Positions 17,613 through 26,029 of a stretch of 64,000 bases of DNA are shown piece by piece. A program made the translations under genes and the position numbers. The stretch is from Desulfobacter hydrogenophilus. GTDB taxonomy: Bacteria > Desulfobacterota > Desulfobacteria > Desulfobacterales > Desulfobacteraceae. Position 1 is the stretch's first letter. Each line of letters begins with the position of its first letter. The notes beneath the pieces were generated by a model that had not been told where the DNA came from, made no database searches, and saw only the letters and a list, made by a program, of their open reading frames with translations. The stretch is from positions 62,001 to 126,000 of the forward strand of contig NZ_CP036313.1 of NCBI RefSeq assembly GCF_004319545.1. The letters are read 5' to 3'.

Positions 17613-19019
17613 ATGACACTTCACTTGGACCCCGCCCTACTTGCAAGACTTCAGTTTGCCTTTACCATATCGTTTCACATCTTGTTTCCGGCTTTTACCA
17701 TAGGCCTGGCAAGCTGGCTGGCGGTGGTGGAATGGCGATGGCTTAAAACCGGTGATGAGACATACAGGGATGTCTACCGGATGTGGGTAAAGATATTTGC
17801 CGTGACCTTCGGCATGGGCGTTGTCTCCGGTATAGTTCTTTCCTACCAGTTCGGTACAAACTGGTCCGTCTTTGCCGATAAAGCCGGCAATATCATAGGC
17901 CCGCTTCTGGGGTTTGAAGTACTGACCGCCTTTTTCCTGGAAGCCTCTTTTCTGGGAATCATGCTGTTTGGATGGAACCGCGTCAGCCCCAAAATGCATT
18001 TTTCCGCCACAGTAATTGTGGCCTCAGGAACCCTGGTTTCCGCTTTCTGGATCTTGTCAGCCAATTCCTGGATGCAGACCCCCCAGGGATTCTTTATAGG
18101 CGATGACGGCCTTTACTATCCCCTCAACTGGCTGGCCATTATTTTTAATTCATCCTTTCCCTATCGCATGATCCATATGGTGACTGCGGCATACTTGACA
18201 ACGGCCTTTGCCGTGAGCGGGGTGGGCGCCTTTTATCTGTATCGCAAAAAATTCACTAACCAGGCAAAGGTCATGTTCGGCATGGCGATGCTCATGGCGG
18301 TATTTGTTGCGCCGCTCCAGCTCCTGTTCGGAGACCTTCACGGCCTGAACACGTTCAAGGAGCAGCCGGTCAAGGTAGCCGCCATGGAAGGCCTGTGGGA
18401 AACCCAGGAAGGTGCGCCGCTGGTATTGTTCGGCTGGCCGGATGAAGAGAGGGAAACCACCCGGTTTGCCGTTGAAATCCCTAAAGTGTCCAGTCTTATT
18501 CTCACCCATCACCTGGACGGAGAGGTCAGAGGCTTGAAAGAATGGCCCAAAGACCGCCGACCACCGGTTGCGCCTGTTTTCTGGTCCTTCCGGATCATGG
18601 TGGGTGTGGGTATGATGATGATTCTAACCGGGGTTATAGCCCTTTTTCTGTATTGGAAAAAACGCCTGTTTGACTCCCCGTGGTTTCACCGCTGGTGTAT
18701 GTTGATGACGCCGGCCGGTTTTATTGCGGTTCTTTCAGGATGGTTTGTAACGGAAATAGGCCGCCAGCCGTATATCGTTTTTAACTCTCTTTTGACGTCT
18801 GAATCCATATCCCCGGTGGCAGGTATTCATATCAGTCTTTCGCTGATAGCCTTTATCATCATTTATGGTTTAGTATTTGGTGCCGGCATTTATTATATCT
18901 TCCGCCTTGTCCAAAAAGGACCGGTTCCCGAAACGGAAACCCCATACGGCGGCCATGGTATTGAAGCCCCACCCCTTGTTTCAGATGTTGTAACGGCAAA
19001 AGGAGAAGACCATGTTTAG
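17613..19019 (+). CDS. cydA: Cytochrome bd oxidase subunit I
   Basis: A 468-residue, nine-helix quinol oxidase subunit that carries hemes b558, b595 and d in the inner membrane and reduces oxygen to water. Visible hallmarks are FHILFPAFTIGLA with the His ligand near residue 22, PYRMIHMVTAAYL with the second His, and the GRQPY motif (about 386). The length and short Q-loop region fit the CIO-like branch. AAAGGAAAA precedes the ATG. It overlaps cydB by 8 bases. In an anaerobe it would scavenge oxygen. Confidence 0.95.
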   Translation: MTLHLDPALLARLQFAFTISFHILFPAFTIGLASWLAVVEWRWLKTGDETYRDVYRMWVKIFAVTFGMGVVSGIVLSYQFGTNWSVFADKAGNIIGPLLGFEVLTAFFLEASFLGIMLFGWNRVSPKMHFSATVIVASGTLVSAFWILSANSWMQTPQGFFIGDDGLYYPLNWLAIIFNSSFPYRMIHMVTAAYLTTAFAVSGVGAFYLYRKKFTNQAKVMFGMAMLMAVFVAPLQLLFGDLHGLNTFKEQPVKVAAMEGLWETQEGAPLVLFGWPDEERETTRFAVEIPKVSSLILTHHLDGEVRGLKEWPKDRRPPVAPVFWSFRIMVGVGMMMILTGVIALFLYWKKRLFDSPWFHRWCMLMTPAGFIAVLSGWFVTEIGRQPYIVFNSLLTSESISPVAGIHISLSLIAFIIIYGLVFGAGIYYIFRLVQKGPVPETETPYGGHGIEAPPLVSDVVTAKGEDHV

Positions 19020-20031
19020 TTTTGAAGGGTTTATTGATCTGCCCCTTATCTGGTATGCATTGATTGGTACTGCCATTTTTTTATATGTTCTGCTGGATGG
19101 ATTTGATCTGGGTCTCGGCATCCTGTTTCCCTTTGCACCGTCTGAAAAATGTCAGGACCGCATGATGGGATCCATTGCCCCGTTCTGGGATGGGAATGAA
19201 ACCTGGCTTGTGATGGGCGGCGGCGGACTTTTTGCGGCCTTTCCCCTTGCCTACGCCATTTTAATGCCGGCGTTCTACATTCCCGTCATCTTGATGCTCC
19301 TGGGTCTGATTTTAAGGGGGGTTTCCTTTGAATTCAGGTTCAAGGCCCACGACCGATCCAAAAAACGCTGGGGCTATGTTTTCCATTTGGGCTCCCTGGT
19401 TGCCACACTCACCCAGGGAATGATGCTGGGCGCTTTTGTCCAGGGAATCAGCGTCACCGGAAGAACGTTCAGCGGCGGACCATTTGACTGGCTCAATGCT
19501 TTCAGTGTCATGACCGGGGTTGCCTTAGTGGCCGGTTATGCCCTACTGGGTGCTGCCTGGCTGATTATGAAAACCGAAGATGTGACCCAGCAGTGGGCGC
19601 GCAAATGCACCGGATATCTGTTCTGGCATGTGGCCCTTTTCATGGGACTGGTAAGCCTTTGCATGCCGATCATGGATACGAGAATCCGAGAGTTGTGGTT
19701 CAATCCGCTCAATTTCATTTATCTCAGCATCATGCCGGTCTCTTGCATGGTCATGTTTTGGATGCTGTGGAAGGACCTTCGCAACAAAAATGAATACCGG
19801 CCCTTTTTCCTGATTCAGGGGATTTTTCTGATGAATTACATTGGCATCGGCGTCAGTACCTGGCCTTGGCTGGTGCCCTACCGGGTGACCTTTCGCCATG
19901 CCGCGGCCGCACCGGAATCACAGTCCCTCCTGCTGATAGGAGCAGTGATCATGTTGCCGGTTGTGCTTGCCTATACCGGTTATTGTTACTGGATATTCCG
20001 GGGTAAGAGTTCCCATGAAACCTCCTACTAA
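19012..20031 (+). CDS. cydB: Cytochrome bd oxidase subunit II
   Basis: A 339-residue partner of CydA with eight or nine membrane helices. The N-terminus LIWYALIGTAIFLYVLLDGFDLGLG and GNETWLVMGGGGLFAAFPLAYA are CydB signatures. The start ATG lies inside the end of cydA, indicating translational coupling. Its last 17 bases overlap a 39-codon gene at 20015. Confidence 0.95.
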   Translation: MFSFEGFIDLPLIWYALIGTAIFLYVLLDGFDLGLGILFPFAPSEKCQDRMMGSIAPFWDGNETWLVMGGGGLFAAFPLAYAILMPAFYIPVILMLLGLILRGVSFEFRFKAHDRSKKRWGYVFHLGSLVATLTQGMMLGAFVQGISVTGRTFSGGPFDWLNAFSVMTGVALVAGYALLGAAWLIMKTEDVTQQWARKCTGYLFWHVALFMGLVSLCMPIMDTRIRELWFNPLNFIYLSIMPVSCMVMFWMLWKDLRNKNEYRPFFLIQGIFLMNYIGIGVSTWPWLVPYRVTFRHAAAAPESQSLLLIGAVIMLPVVLAYTGYCYWIFRGKSSHETSY

Positions 20032-20134
20032 AAGCCTCAAACAATGGCTCTGGTTTGCAGCGCTCTGGTGCGGTGGACTGCTGTCCTTTGCCCTGATTGC
20101 CGCGATTGCCCGCTGGATTGTCCGGCTGGGATAA
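20015..20134 (+). CDS. CydX-like small subunit (DUF2474 type)
   Basis: A 39-residue protein starting MKPPTKSLKQWLWFAALWCG with a single membrane helix (about 12-33) and a C-terminal RWIVRLG. It overlaps the cydB end by 17 bases in another frame. Tiny one-helix proteins in this position (CydX, DUF2474) stabilise bd oxidases, and this one matches the DUF2474 pattern that follows CIO-type cydAB. The overlap places it firmly in the operon. Confidence 0.75.
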   Translation: MKPPTKSLKQWLWFAALWCGGLLSFALIAAIARWIVRLG

Positions 20135-20206
20135 ATGACTTGAGAACTCTTTAGCGCCTGTTTAAAAATTAATTGATCATTATGAATTCTTTTGAAAAGA
20201 AATGAA

Positions 20207-21172
20207 ATGAGATCCTTCAAACGCCGCCAATTTTTAAAAACCCTGTCTTTAACGCCTTTATCCCTGTCTTTATTTCTTCCTGCTGCCAAAGCAATGGATT
20301 GTAATGTACTGCATCCCTTGATGCCGCCGCAAACTCAGTTCCAAGGACAATGTCCGGTTTGCGGCATGGTTCGACCAATGTGGGCGCGAACCTGGATCAG
20401 GTTTAAGCCTCTTCAGGGGGTAGAACAGGTCTGCTCTTTTCATTGTCTGGCCGACTGGATTATAAAAACAGGCCGGAATCCAACCGATATTATGCTCGCG
20501 GTGTATCACAATCCCGGGAAGATGATACCTGCAGACAAAGCGTTTGTCGTTCTGGGGTCGGCTGCGGCAGGCACCATGAGTCCGGTTTCCAAAATCGTGT
20601 TTGATGACAAGACCAAGGCCGCTGAATTTGCTGAGCACTGCGGTGGTGAAATCGTTGATTTCCCGGGCGCGCTTGCTGCGGCTAAATCCAGCGTCTTAAA
20701 AGAAAACACGATGGTCAAGGCCCGGCAGCTTAAAAAGGGCAAGATCGTTGAACCGTCCGAGACAGACAGATGTCCGGTCTGCAATATGTTTCCGGCCCGC
20801 TACCCCTATGGCAAATGTCAGATACAAATAAAGAGTGGGAAAACGTTTCACTTCTGCTCGACCCAATGTTTATTCGCCTTTATGGGAAAGCAGTCCCTAT
20901 ATGTGGATACGCCGGTGGAACCTTTTTTAATTTGGGTGGTGGATCGCAATTCCGGCATGTGGACCAGTGGCCGAACCGCATTTTATGTGATCGGATCGTC
21001 AAAGGTATTCGGCCCCATGGGGTATGAGGCGTTTCCCTTTAACTCAATTGCTGAAGCATCAGCATTTGCTGCCGAGAACGGCGGCACTGCCGTCGGCTAT
21101 GGTGGGGTCAGCGTTGAAAAAATTGTGCCGGAGTGGCGGTATCCTCTTAAGGTCTTCAAAACAACTGAATGA
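20207..21172 (+). CDS. Tat-exported protein with two NosL domains
   Basis: A 321-residue periplasmic protein. It opens with a twin-arginine signal (RSFKRRQFLKTLS, then a hydrophobic stretch to AKA). It has two NosL-type modules. The first has CPVCGMVRPMW and VCSFHCLADW; the second has CPVCNMFPARYPYGKC and HFCSTQCLFAF, ending at the VFGPMGYEAFPF segment. NosL binds Cu(I) and helps load metal centres. The ATG at 20207 gives the standard Tat leader; an in-frame TTG lies at 20192. It follows the cyd genes on the same strand, so a link to oxidase or copper handling is likely. Confidence 0.75.
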   Translation: MRSFKRRQFLKTLSLTPLSLSLFLPAAKAMDCNVLHPLMPPQTQFQGQCPVCGMVRPMWARTWIRFKPLQGVEQVCSFHCLADWIIKTGRNPTDIMLAVYHNPGKMIPADKAFVVLGSAAAGTMSPVSKIVFDDKTKAAEFAEHCGGEIVDFPGALAAAKSSVLKENTMVKARQLKKGKIVEPSETDRCPVCNMFPARYPYGKCQIQIKSGKTFHFCSTQCLFAFMGKQSLYVDTPVEPFLIWVVDRNSGMWTSGRTAFYVIGSSKVFGPMGYEAFPFNSIAEASAFAAENGGTAVGYGGVSVEKIVPEWRYPLKVFKTTE

Positions 21173-21862
21173 TCAAAAAAGGGCTGCAATCCCATCCAGA
21201 AGAAGAGATGCGGCCATGCCGATCATGAGCATGCCGGAAAAAAGATCAAAGTGCCGCCGGTAACGGCGGGCGATGACAGAGGCTCCCGTACCCAGAAGCA
21301 GCAGTCCCGGCAGTGTTCCCAGACCAAATGCAAGCAGAAACAATCCGCCCTCCATTGGCCGACTGGCAGCCAATGCCCTTGAAAAGGCAGCAAAAGACAG
21401 GCCGCAAGGAATGAAGCCCATAAACATTCCGGTAATAACCATTAACCAGCGATCGGATCTTTGAAAGGCTGAACGTACAATAAAGCGGTAACCCGGTATT
21501 ATCTGGGGATTCGATATCATGAGCCATTCAGACTGCCCCAGGATGCCCAGCTGGCCAAGGCCAAAGAGAACCAGAAAGATGCCTGCCAGCAAAGAAAAAA
21601 CCAATTGTATGCGGGCCAGGGTTGCCAGGTAGTCGAGACCTGTAACCGAGGCAAGTTTTGCCAGTGCCAGGCCAAGACTTCCCATAAGGACACCAATGCC
21701 CGTGTAGGTTATAATCCGACCGGCGTGGTAACATAGATGGGAATCGAATTTTCCTGATTTACCGGGAAATGCAAGGATAAGCGGACCACACATGCCGAGG
21801 CAATGTCCTGTTCCGGAAAGGCCCAGCAAAAATAAGGACAACAGGGAGGATGCTTGCATCAT
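21173..21862 (-). CDS. TauE/SafE-type membrane protein (COG2836)
   Basis: A 229-residue protein with about six membrane helices. GLSGTGHCLGMCGPLI near the N-terminus and FIPCGLSF in the middle are the conserved Cys/Met motifs of the COG2836 branch, which is related to CcdA/DsbD-type proteins and often linked to heavy-metal transport or cytochrome oxidase assembly. It lies on the opposite strand between the two NosL genes and converges with the first; the stops abut. Its placement suggests copper or redox delivery. Confidence 0.75.
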   Translation of the reverse strand: MMQASSLLSLFLLGLSGTGHCLGMCGPLILAFPGKSGKFDSHLCYHAGRIITYTGIGVLMGSLGLALAKLASVTGLDYLATLARIQLVFSLLAGIFLVLFGLGQLGILGQSEWLMISNPQIIPGYRFIVRSAFQRSDRWLMVITGMFMGFIPCGLSFAAFSRALAASRPMEGGLFLLAFGLGTLPGLLLLGTGASVIARRYRRHFDLFSGMLMIGMAASLLLDGIAALF

Positions 21863-22018
21863 TCAAGGGTTCCATTCGTGGGGCATGAATTGATTTGGGT
21901 TGCTTATCACTTTTGAGTATAGTACCGAGGGATGGGTAGTGCGTCAACCAAGGAAGCGTCTGCTTAAAAAATAAAAATAATTCGAAAAAGCTTTGCACCG
22001 GATAAAAAAGGAGGAAAT

Positions 22019-22579
22019 TTGTTAAAGCGCTTCATTAAAAAAATAATGGGTACCATAGCACTTTTACTCACATTTGCGCTGGTATTGCTGCCTATAGCGG
22101 GAGCTGAGGCTTTCGACGGAAAACACCCCCAGAGCGGCCTCAAGCCCTTAGACGAAAATAGACAAATGCAGATAAGTCCCGGGGATCGTTGTCCGGTTTG
22201 CGGAATGACTGTAATTCAGTATCCAAAATTTAATTGTGCCATCCAGTTAAAAAATGCAACCACTTATTATTTTTGCACGACCGGTTGTATGGTTCGTTCT
22301 TGGATGCACCCTGAAATATACCTGGGCACGGCCAGGGATATGCTTGAACGACCCATCGTTAGAGAATACTTTTCTGGACAGCAGATTGACGCCCGTGACG
22401 CAGTACTTGTATATGGTTCTGATGTCATTGGCCCCATGGGGCCGGCCCTCGTACCTCTTTTGGATGAACGTTACCTGACGGTTTTCAAAAGACGGCATGG
22501 CGGTAAAACCCAGGTTCTTCTCAAGGAGCTGACTGATGACAGGTGGTATGAAATGACAGGCAAAAAAATAGCAGAATAA
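22019..22579 (+). CDS. NosL-family protein
   Basis: A 186-residue exported protein: signal peptide to AEAFDG, then RCPVCGMTVIQYPKFNC, YYFCTTGC and GSDVIGPMGPALVPL, the NosL copper-binding layout. The start is TTG at 22019, supported by AAGGAGG seven bases upstream. It opens a tight operon with the genes at 22580, 22912, 24057 and 24752, like nosL with nosDFY but without a NosZ or NosD. Confidence 0.8.
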   Translation: MLKRFIKKIMGTIALLLTFALVLLPIAGAEAFDGKHPQSGLKPLDENRQMQISPGDRCPVCGMTVIQYPKFNCAIQLKNATTYYFCTTGCMVRSWMHPEIYLGTARDMLERPIVREYFSGQQIDARDAVLVYGSDVIGPMGPALVPLLDERYLTVFKRRHGGKTQVLLKELTDDRWYEMTGKKIAE

Positions 22580-22912
22580 ATGAAGCGCGAACCCTGCGAT
22601 CGATTGGACACATCCAGATATGGCCTGATGGTGATAACCCTGGTAAGCTTTATTGCGCTTGCTGTTATGACCATACTCACTATCCATACCCATCGCGACT
22701 CCCGGCAAACAACCCGGATGTGGATCACCTATTTAGCACTCCATACCCCTGCCGTTCTTCCATCAGGCCATGTATTACGAAATAGCGGTTATTCAGGTCC
22801 GGCAATTGACCGGCGTCACAGTCCATATTTGCCATTGATGGATTTTTCCCTGGAAAGCATAATGGTCGGCAGCCTCAAACCGGAAAGAGGAGAGATGCCA
22901 TTAAAAGACTGA
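22580..22912 (+). CDS. Unknown membrane-anchored protein in the NosL operon
   Basis: A 110-residue protein with one N-terminal membrane helix (about 14-36) and a short periplasmic tail containing HTHRDSRQTTRMWI and RRHSPYLPLMDF. No family was recognised. Its ATG directly follows the stop of the NosL gene and its stop overlaps the next ATG, so it is co-translated within the operon. By position it may bridge NosL and the ABC permease; that is inference. Confidence 0.6.
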   Translation: MKREPCDRLDTSRYGLMVITLVSFIALAVMTILTIHTHRDSRQTTRMWITYLALHTPAVLPSGHVLRNSGYSGPAIDRRHSPYLPLMDFSLESIMVGSLKPERGEMPLKD

Positions 22913-24060
22913 TGTTTAATACCATGCAGATCTGGGCTTTCAGGGATCTTTTGCGGCGGCCTTTTGAGTCCCTTCTCCTTGGCATCACATTGACATTGAC
23001 GGTTGCAATATTGGGGACCCTGCTGCTATTTCCACGGGCCCTGCATGATACGCTCAACACCTTATTAAAAGCGACACCCGCCATTATCCTGAGACGCTTT
23101 GATGCCACAGGCTTTTGTCCCTTGCCGGTTCAGGCGTCGGTCCTGGCTGCGGAAAACGTTATCGGGGTCGTTTCTGTAAGGCCCAGAATCTGGGGCGTGG
23201 TCAATGGCCCGAATGGCCCATTGACCATCGTAGGGATATTAGAAAACAAAATACCCAAAGCCCTTGCCGACAGCTTGACCCGCCTGCCGGAGCCCGGTCA
23301 GGTGATCATCGGGTTTGGCGTTTCCACCGGCCCATCTACCGACACCCTGGAATTAAAAGGCGAAATCAGCCGGAACTATCAGGTCATTGATCGGTTACCT
23401 GAAAAAACAAGCATGTTTACCCACGACCTGGTACTGATGAATCCTGAGGATGCCCGACAGCTGATCGGCCTTCCCCAAGGCTATGCCTGTGACCTGGCCA
23501 TTGACGTTTTCCATGAAAATGAGCAGGACGCCATTTTATCAGACCTGACCGCGTCGTTTTCCTGGCCGGTGGAATGTGTCACAAGATTACAGAGCCAAGG
23601 GCTTTGTGCAGGCCATTTGAATCGCGGCAGAACGCTTGTCGCCATTGCAGTGATTCCTGCTGTGCTGGCGTTGTGTCTTCTGGTTGCGGTAAACACCCGA
23701 AAATCAATGGGACGGCAATCGGATCTTGGTGTCATGAAAGCAATAGGCTGGACCACAGGTGATATTATCCGATTTCAACTGTATCGGGAATTATCTGTCT
23801 GCCTGCCTTCGGCCGTTGTGGGCATCTGCCTGTCCTTTGTTCTGGTATACGGACCCGGCGCAGGTTGGGCCGCTGATTTTTTCCTTGGCTGGAAAACTCT
23901 GCCCCCCTCCCTTTACCTTGAAATAACGGGAGCTGCAACCGTTGTGCTGGAAATGGCAGGGTTGATGCTGGTGCCAATGATTGCGTCGGCTTTTTTACCG
24001 GCATTAAAGGGCGCAACCTCGGATGTTCATGATATGATCAACGATGCAGGTAGTCGATGA
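22912..24060 (+). CDS. FtsX/MacB-type ABC transporter permease
   Basis: A 382-residue permease: one N-terminal helix (about 20-40), a periplasmic MacB-type domain (to about 235) and three C-terminal helices in an FtsX domain (SDLGVMKAIGWTTGDI is the typical cytoplasmic coupling segment). MacB-like systems act by mechanotransmission rather than import. The ATG overlaps the stop of the previous gene, and its own end overlaps the ATPase start. Confidence 0.85.
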   Translation: MFNTMQIWAFRDLLRRPFESLLLGITLTLTVAILGTLLLFPRALHDTLNTLLKATPAIILRRFDATGFCPLPVQASVLAAENVIGVVSVRPRIWGVVNGPNGPLTIVGILENKIPKALADSLTRLPEPGQVIIGFGVSTGPSTDTLELKGEISRNYQVIDRLPEKTSMFTHDLVLMNPEDARQLIGLPQGYACDLAIDVFHENEQDAILSDLTASFSWPVECVTRLQSQGLCAGHLNRGRTLVAIAVIPAVLALCLLVAVNTRKSMGRQSDLGVMKAIGWTTGDIIRFQLYRELSVCLPSAVVGICLSFVLVYGPGAGWAADFFLGWKTLPPSLYLEITGAATVVLEMAGLMLVPMIASAFLPALKGATSDVHDMINDAGSR

Positions 24061-24743
24061 GTTCGGAAATTACATGCCACGATGTGAGTGTTGTTTTCCC
24101 CATGGGCAACAAAAAAAATCGCCGCGTACTGGACAAGATCAATGTCAGTTTTCAGGCAGGCAAAATAAACATTATCACCGGCCCTGTTGGTGCCGGCAAA
24201 ACCACCCTGCTCAATATCCTGGCAGGGCTCTCCCGGCCAACATCGGGGGAGGTGATTGTAAACGATGAGAAGGTTTCCCGGTGGACCGGACCCCACAGGG
24301 AGCGATGGCGGCGGCAAGCGGGCATTGTTTTTCAACACGACCATCTTCTCCATGACCTAACGGTGCTGGAAAATGTCATGCTGCCCTTGATTCCCCTGGG
24401 GCGCTCCCTGGCCACATGCCGAAACCAAAGCATGGAGGCACTTAAACAAGTCGGGATGTTGCACCATGCAGGCAGTTTAGCCAAATCCCTTTCAGGGGGG
24501 GAACGCCAGAAAACAACCATTGCCAGGGCAATCGTAAACCAGCCGGGTTTTATCTTTGCGGACGAACCTTTTGCTCACCTGGATGCCGAAAGCAGCAAAC
24601 AGATGATGAATCTGCTGCATCATCATGCCTGTCAAAATGCGGTTGTGATCGTTGCCGCCCATGGTTTAAACCTGGAGACACTCCCGGAAAACCACCTTTG
24701 CTACCGGCTGAAAAACGGTGTACTGAACCCATTGAGTTCCTGA
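24057..24743 (+). CDS. ABC transporter ATP-binding protein
   Basis: A 228-residue LolD/MacB-type ATPase. Walker A GPVGAGKTT (about 43-51), the Q loop in FQHDHLLHDLTV, signature SLSGGERQK and Walker B FIFADEPFAHLD are all intact. The start overlaps the permease gene (ATGA). Together with the permease it should form a membrane complex coupled to the NosL protein encoded upstream. Confidence 0.92.
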   Translation: MSSEITCHDVSVVFPMGNKKNRRVLDKINVSFQAGKINIITGPVGAGKTTLLNILAGLSRPTSGEVIVNDEKVSRWTGPHRERWRRQAGIVFQHDHLLHDLTVLENVMLPLIPLGRSLATCRNQSMEALKQVGMLHHAGSLAKSLSGGERQKTTIARAIVNQPGFIFADEPFAHLDAESSKQMMNLLHHHACQNAVVIVAAHGLNLETLPENHLCYRLKNGVLNPLSS

Positions 24744-24751
24744 GGCGTATC

Positions 24752-25789
24752 ATGTTTTGGCACCCCCTGTTGCTGGCCGTCATATCATCACAATTTATGG
24801 CACTGCTTCTGTTGCTTGCGGCCTGCCCCGCATGGTTGAACACGGCACTGAACTGGGATCCGCTTGTCGCCGACCATCGGCAATTGTCACTGGAAACTAA
24901 GGCCGAAGGCGCCTCCATATTGGGAAGGGCCGCTTTCGGGTTATCCTTATTTTCAGGGGTGCTCCTTGTTTTCGGTATTGCCAATATCTTTCATGAGGAT
25001 ATTCCCGGCGCAATGTGCGGTACCGGCGTGTGTCAGGCAATGTCCGCCGATGGCAGCACCCGATTGCTGTTGTATAACGGTCTCTTAATAATGTTGATGA
25101 AGCTATGGTATGAACTGGACAAACTCAATCGCATGCTTGCTGAGATGCCGTTAACCCAAATATCCGCCCGCCTGTTCCTGACCATTCCCGTGGTGGCTGT
25201 ATTAACATTAAAACAAACCTATGACTCTTTTGCAGGGATCAGGCCGAACCAGCCGGTCGACTGCTGTGCCGTTGTTTACGATCAATTTTCAACCATAGAA
25301 CAGGCAACCAGTATTTTTGGCCTGGGGGATCATGTGTGGCTCATTGCTTTCATTGTGCTTAACATACTGCTTTTAATTGTGTCAGTGGCCTTAAGCGTTT
25401 CAAGGATTGACCGTCCCTGGGAAAGACCCGCACTGGCCGTCATCACCTGGCTGTGGCTGCCGGTGGCAGCACTGATACTGGTCAATGTTCTGTCAGCCTA
25501 TCACTATGAAGTGCTTCACCACCATTGCCCATGGTGCCTGTTCCTTCCCGAACATCATATGGTTGGTTATCCGCTTTATGGCGGAATGACCCTTATAGGA
25601 ATGGAGGGGGTTACACTCTTCATACTTCCTATTTTAGTGAAACACGACACCGGCATTTACCGGATCGCAGTGAATCTTGGCCGCCAGGCAGCAAAAAAAA
25701 TCGCCATAGCACAACTTCTTTTTCTGATTATAGCCGTTCTGCCGGCCATTATCTGGCGGCTGCGCTATGGTGTATGGATGTCTGGATGA
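24752..25789 (+). CDS. Cys/His-rich polytopic membrane protein
   Basis: A protein of about 345 residues with some eight membrane helices. Three Cys clusters lie in loops: CGTGVC (about 90), DCCAVVY (about 170) and HHHCPWCLFLPEHH (about 260). The layout recalls VKOR/DsbB-type thiol oxidoreductases or metal-binding proteins, but no family was identified. The ATG at 24752 lies eight bases past the ATPase stop; the frame is open upstream. As last gene of the NosL operon it may handle redox or metal for it. A strong terminator follows at 25959. Confidence 0.65.
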   Translation: MFWHPLLLAVISSQFMALLLLLAACPAWLNTALNWDPLVADHRQLSLETKAEGASILGRAAFGLSLFSGVLLVFGIANIFHEDIPGAMCGTGVCQAMSADGSTRLLLYNGLLIMLMKLWYELDKLNRMLAEMPLTQISARLFLTIPVVAVLTLKQTYDSFAGIRPNQPVDCCAVVYDQFSTIEQATSIFGLGDHVWLIAFIVLNILLLIVSVALSVSRIDRPWERPALAVITWLWLPVAALILVNVLSAYHYEVLHHHCPWCLFLPEHHMVGYPLYGGMTLIGMEGVTLFILPILVKHDTGIYRIAVNLGRQAAKKIAIAQLLFLIIAVLPAIIWRLRYGVWMSG

Positions 25790-25958
25790 AGCACCTACGG
25801 CTGGCATGTAGATCCATACTATGCCCGCTCAGAATACAAGGAACAACCAAAACTTAAACGAATAAGGATAAATCGTGTAAGGAACAAACCACGATTCCAT
25901 CCGATTATTGAACAAGTCCGGCCATGAATCAGGTTGTTTCAATATATGAAAAATATCC

Positions 25959-26005
25959 TTCCGGGTAGAGGCATCGGTTGCCCGACGCCTCTACCCGGAA
26001 ATAAA
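25959..26005 (+). terminator. Strong rho-independent-like hairpin
   Basis: A perfect 14-bp stem, TTCCGGGTAGAGGC pairing with GCCTCTACCCGGAA, ends the NosL/ABC operon. It is followed by AT-rich sequence. It lies just before IS copy 3 (TGATA target at 26025). Bases 25790-25958 show no gene. Confidence 0.8.
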
Positions 26006-26029
26006 ATTCTTTAAAATCAGATTCTGATA

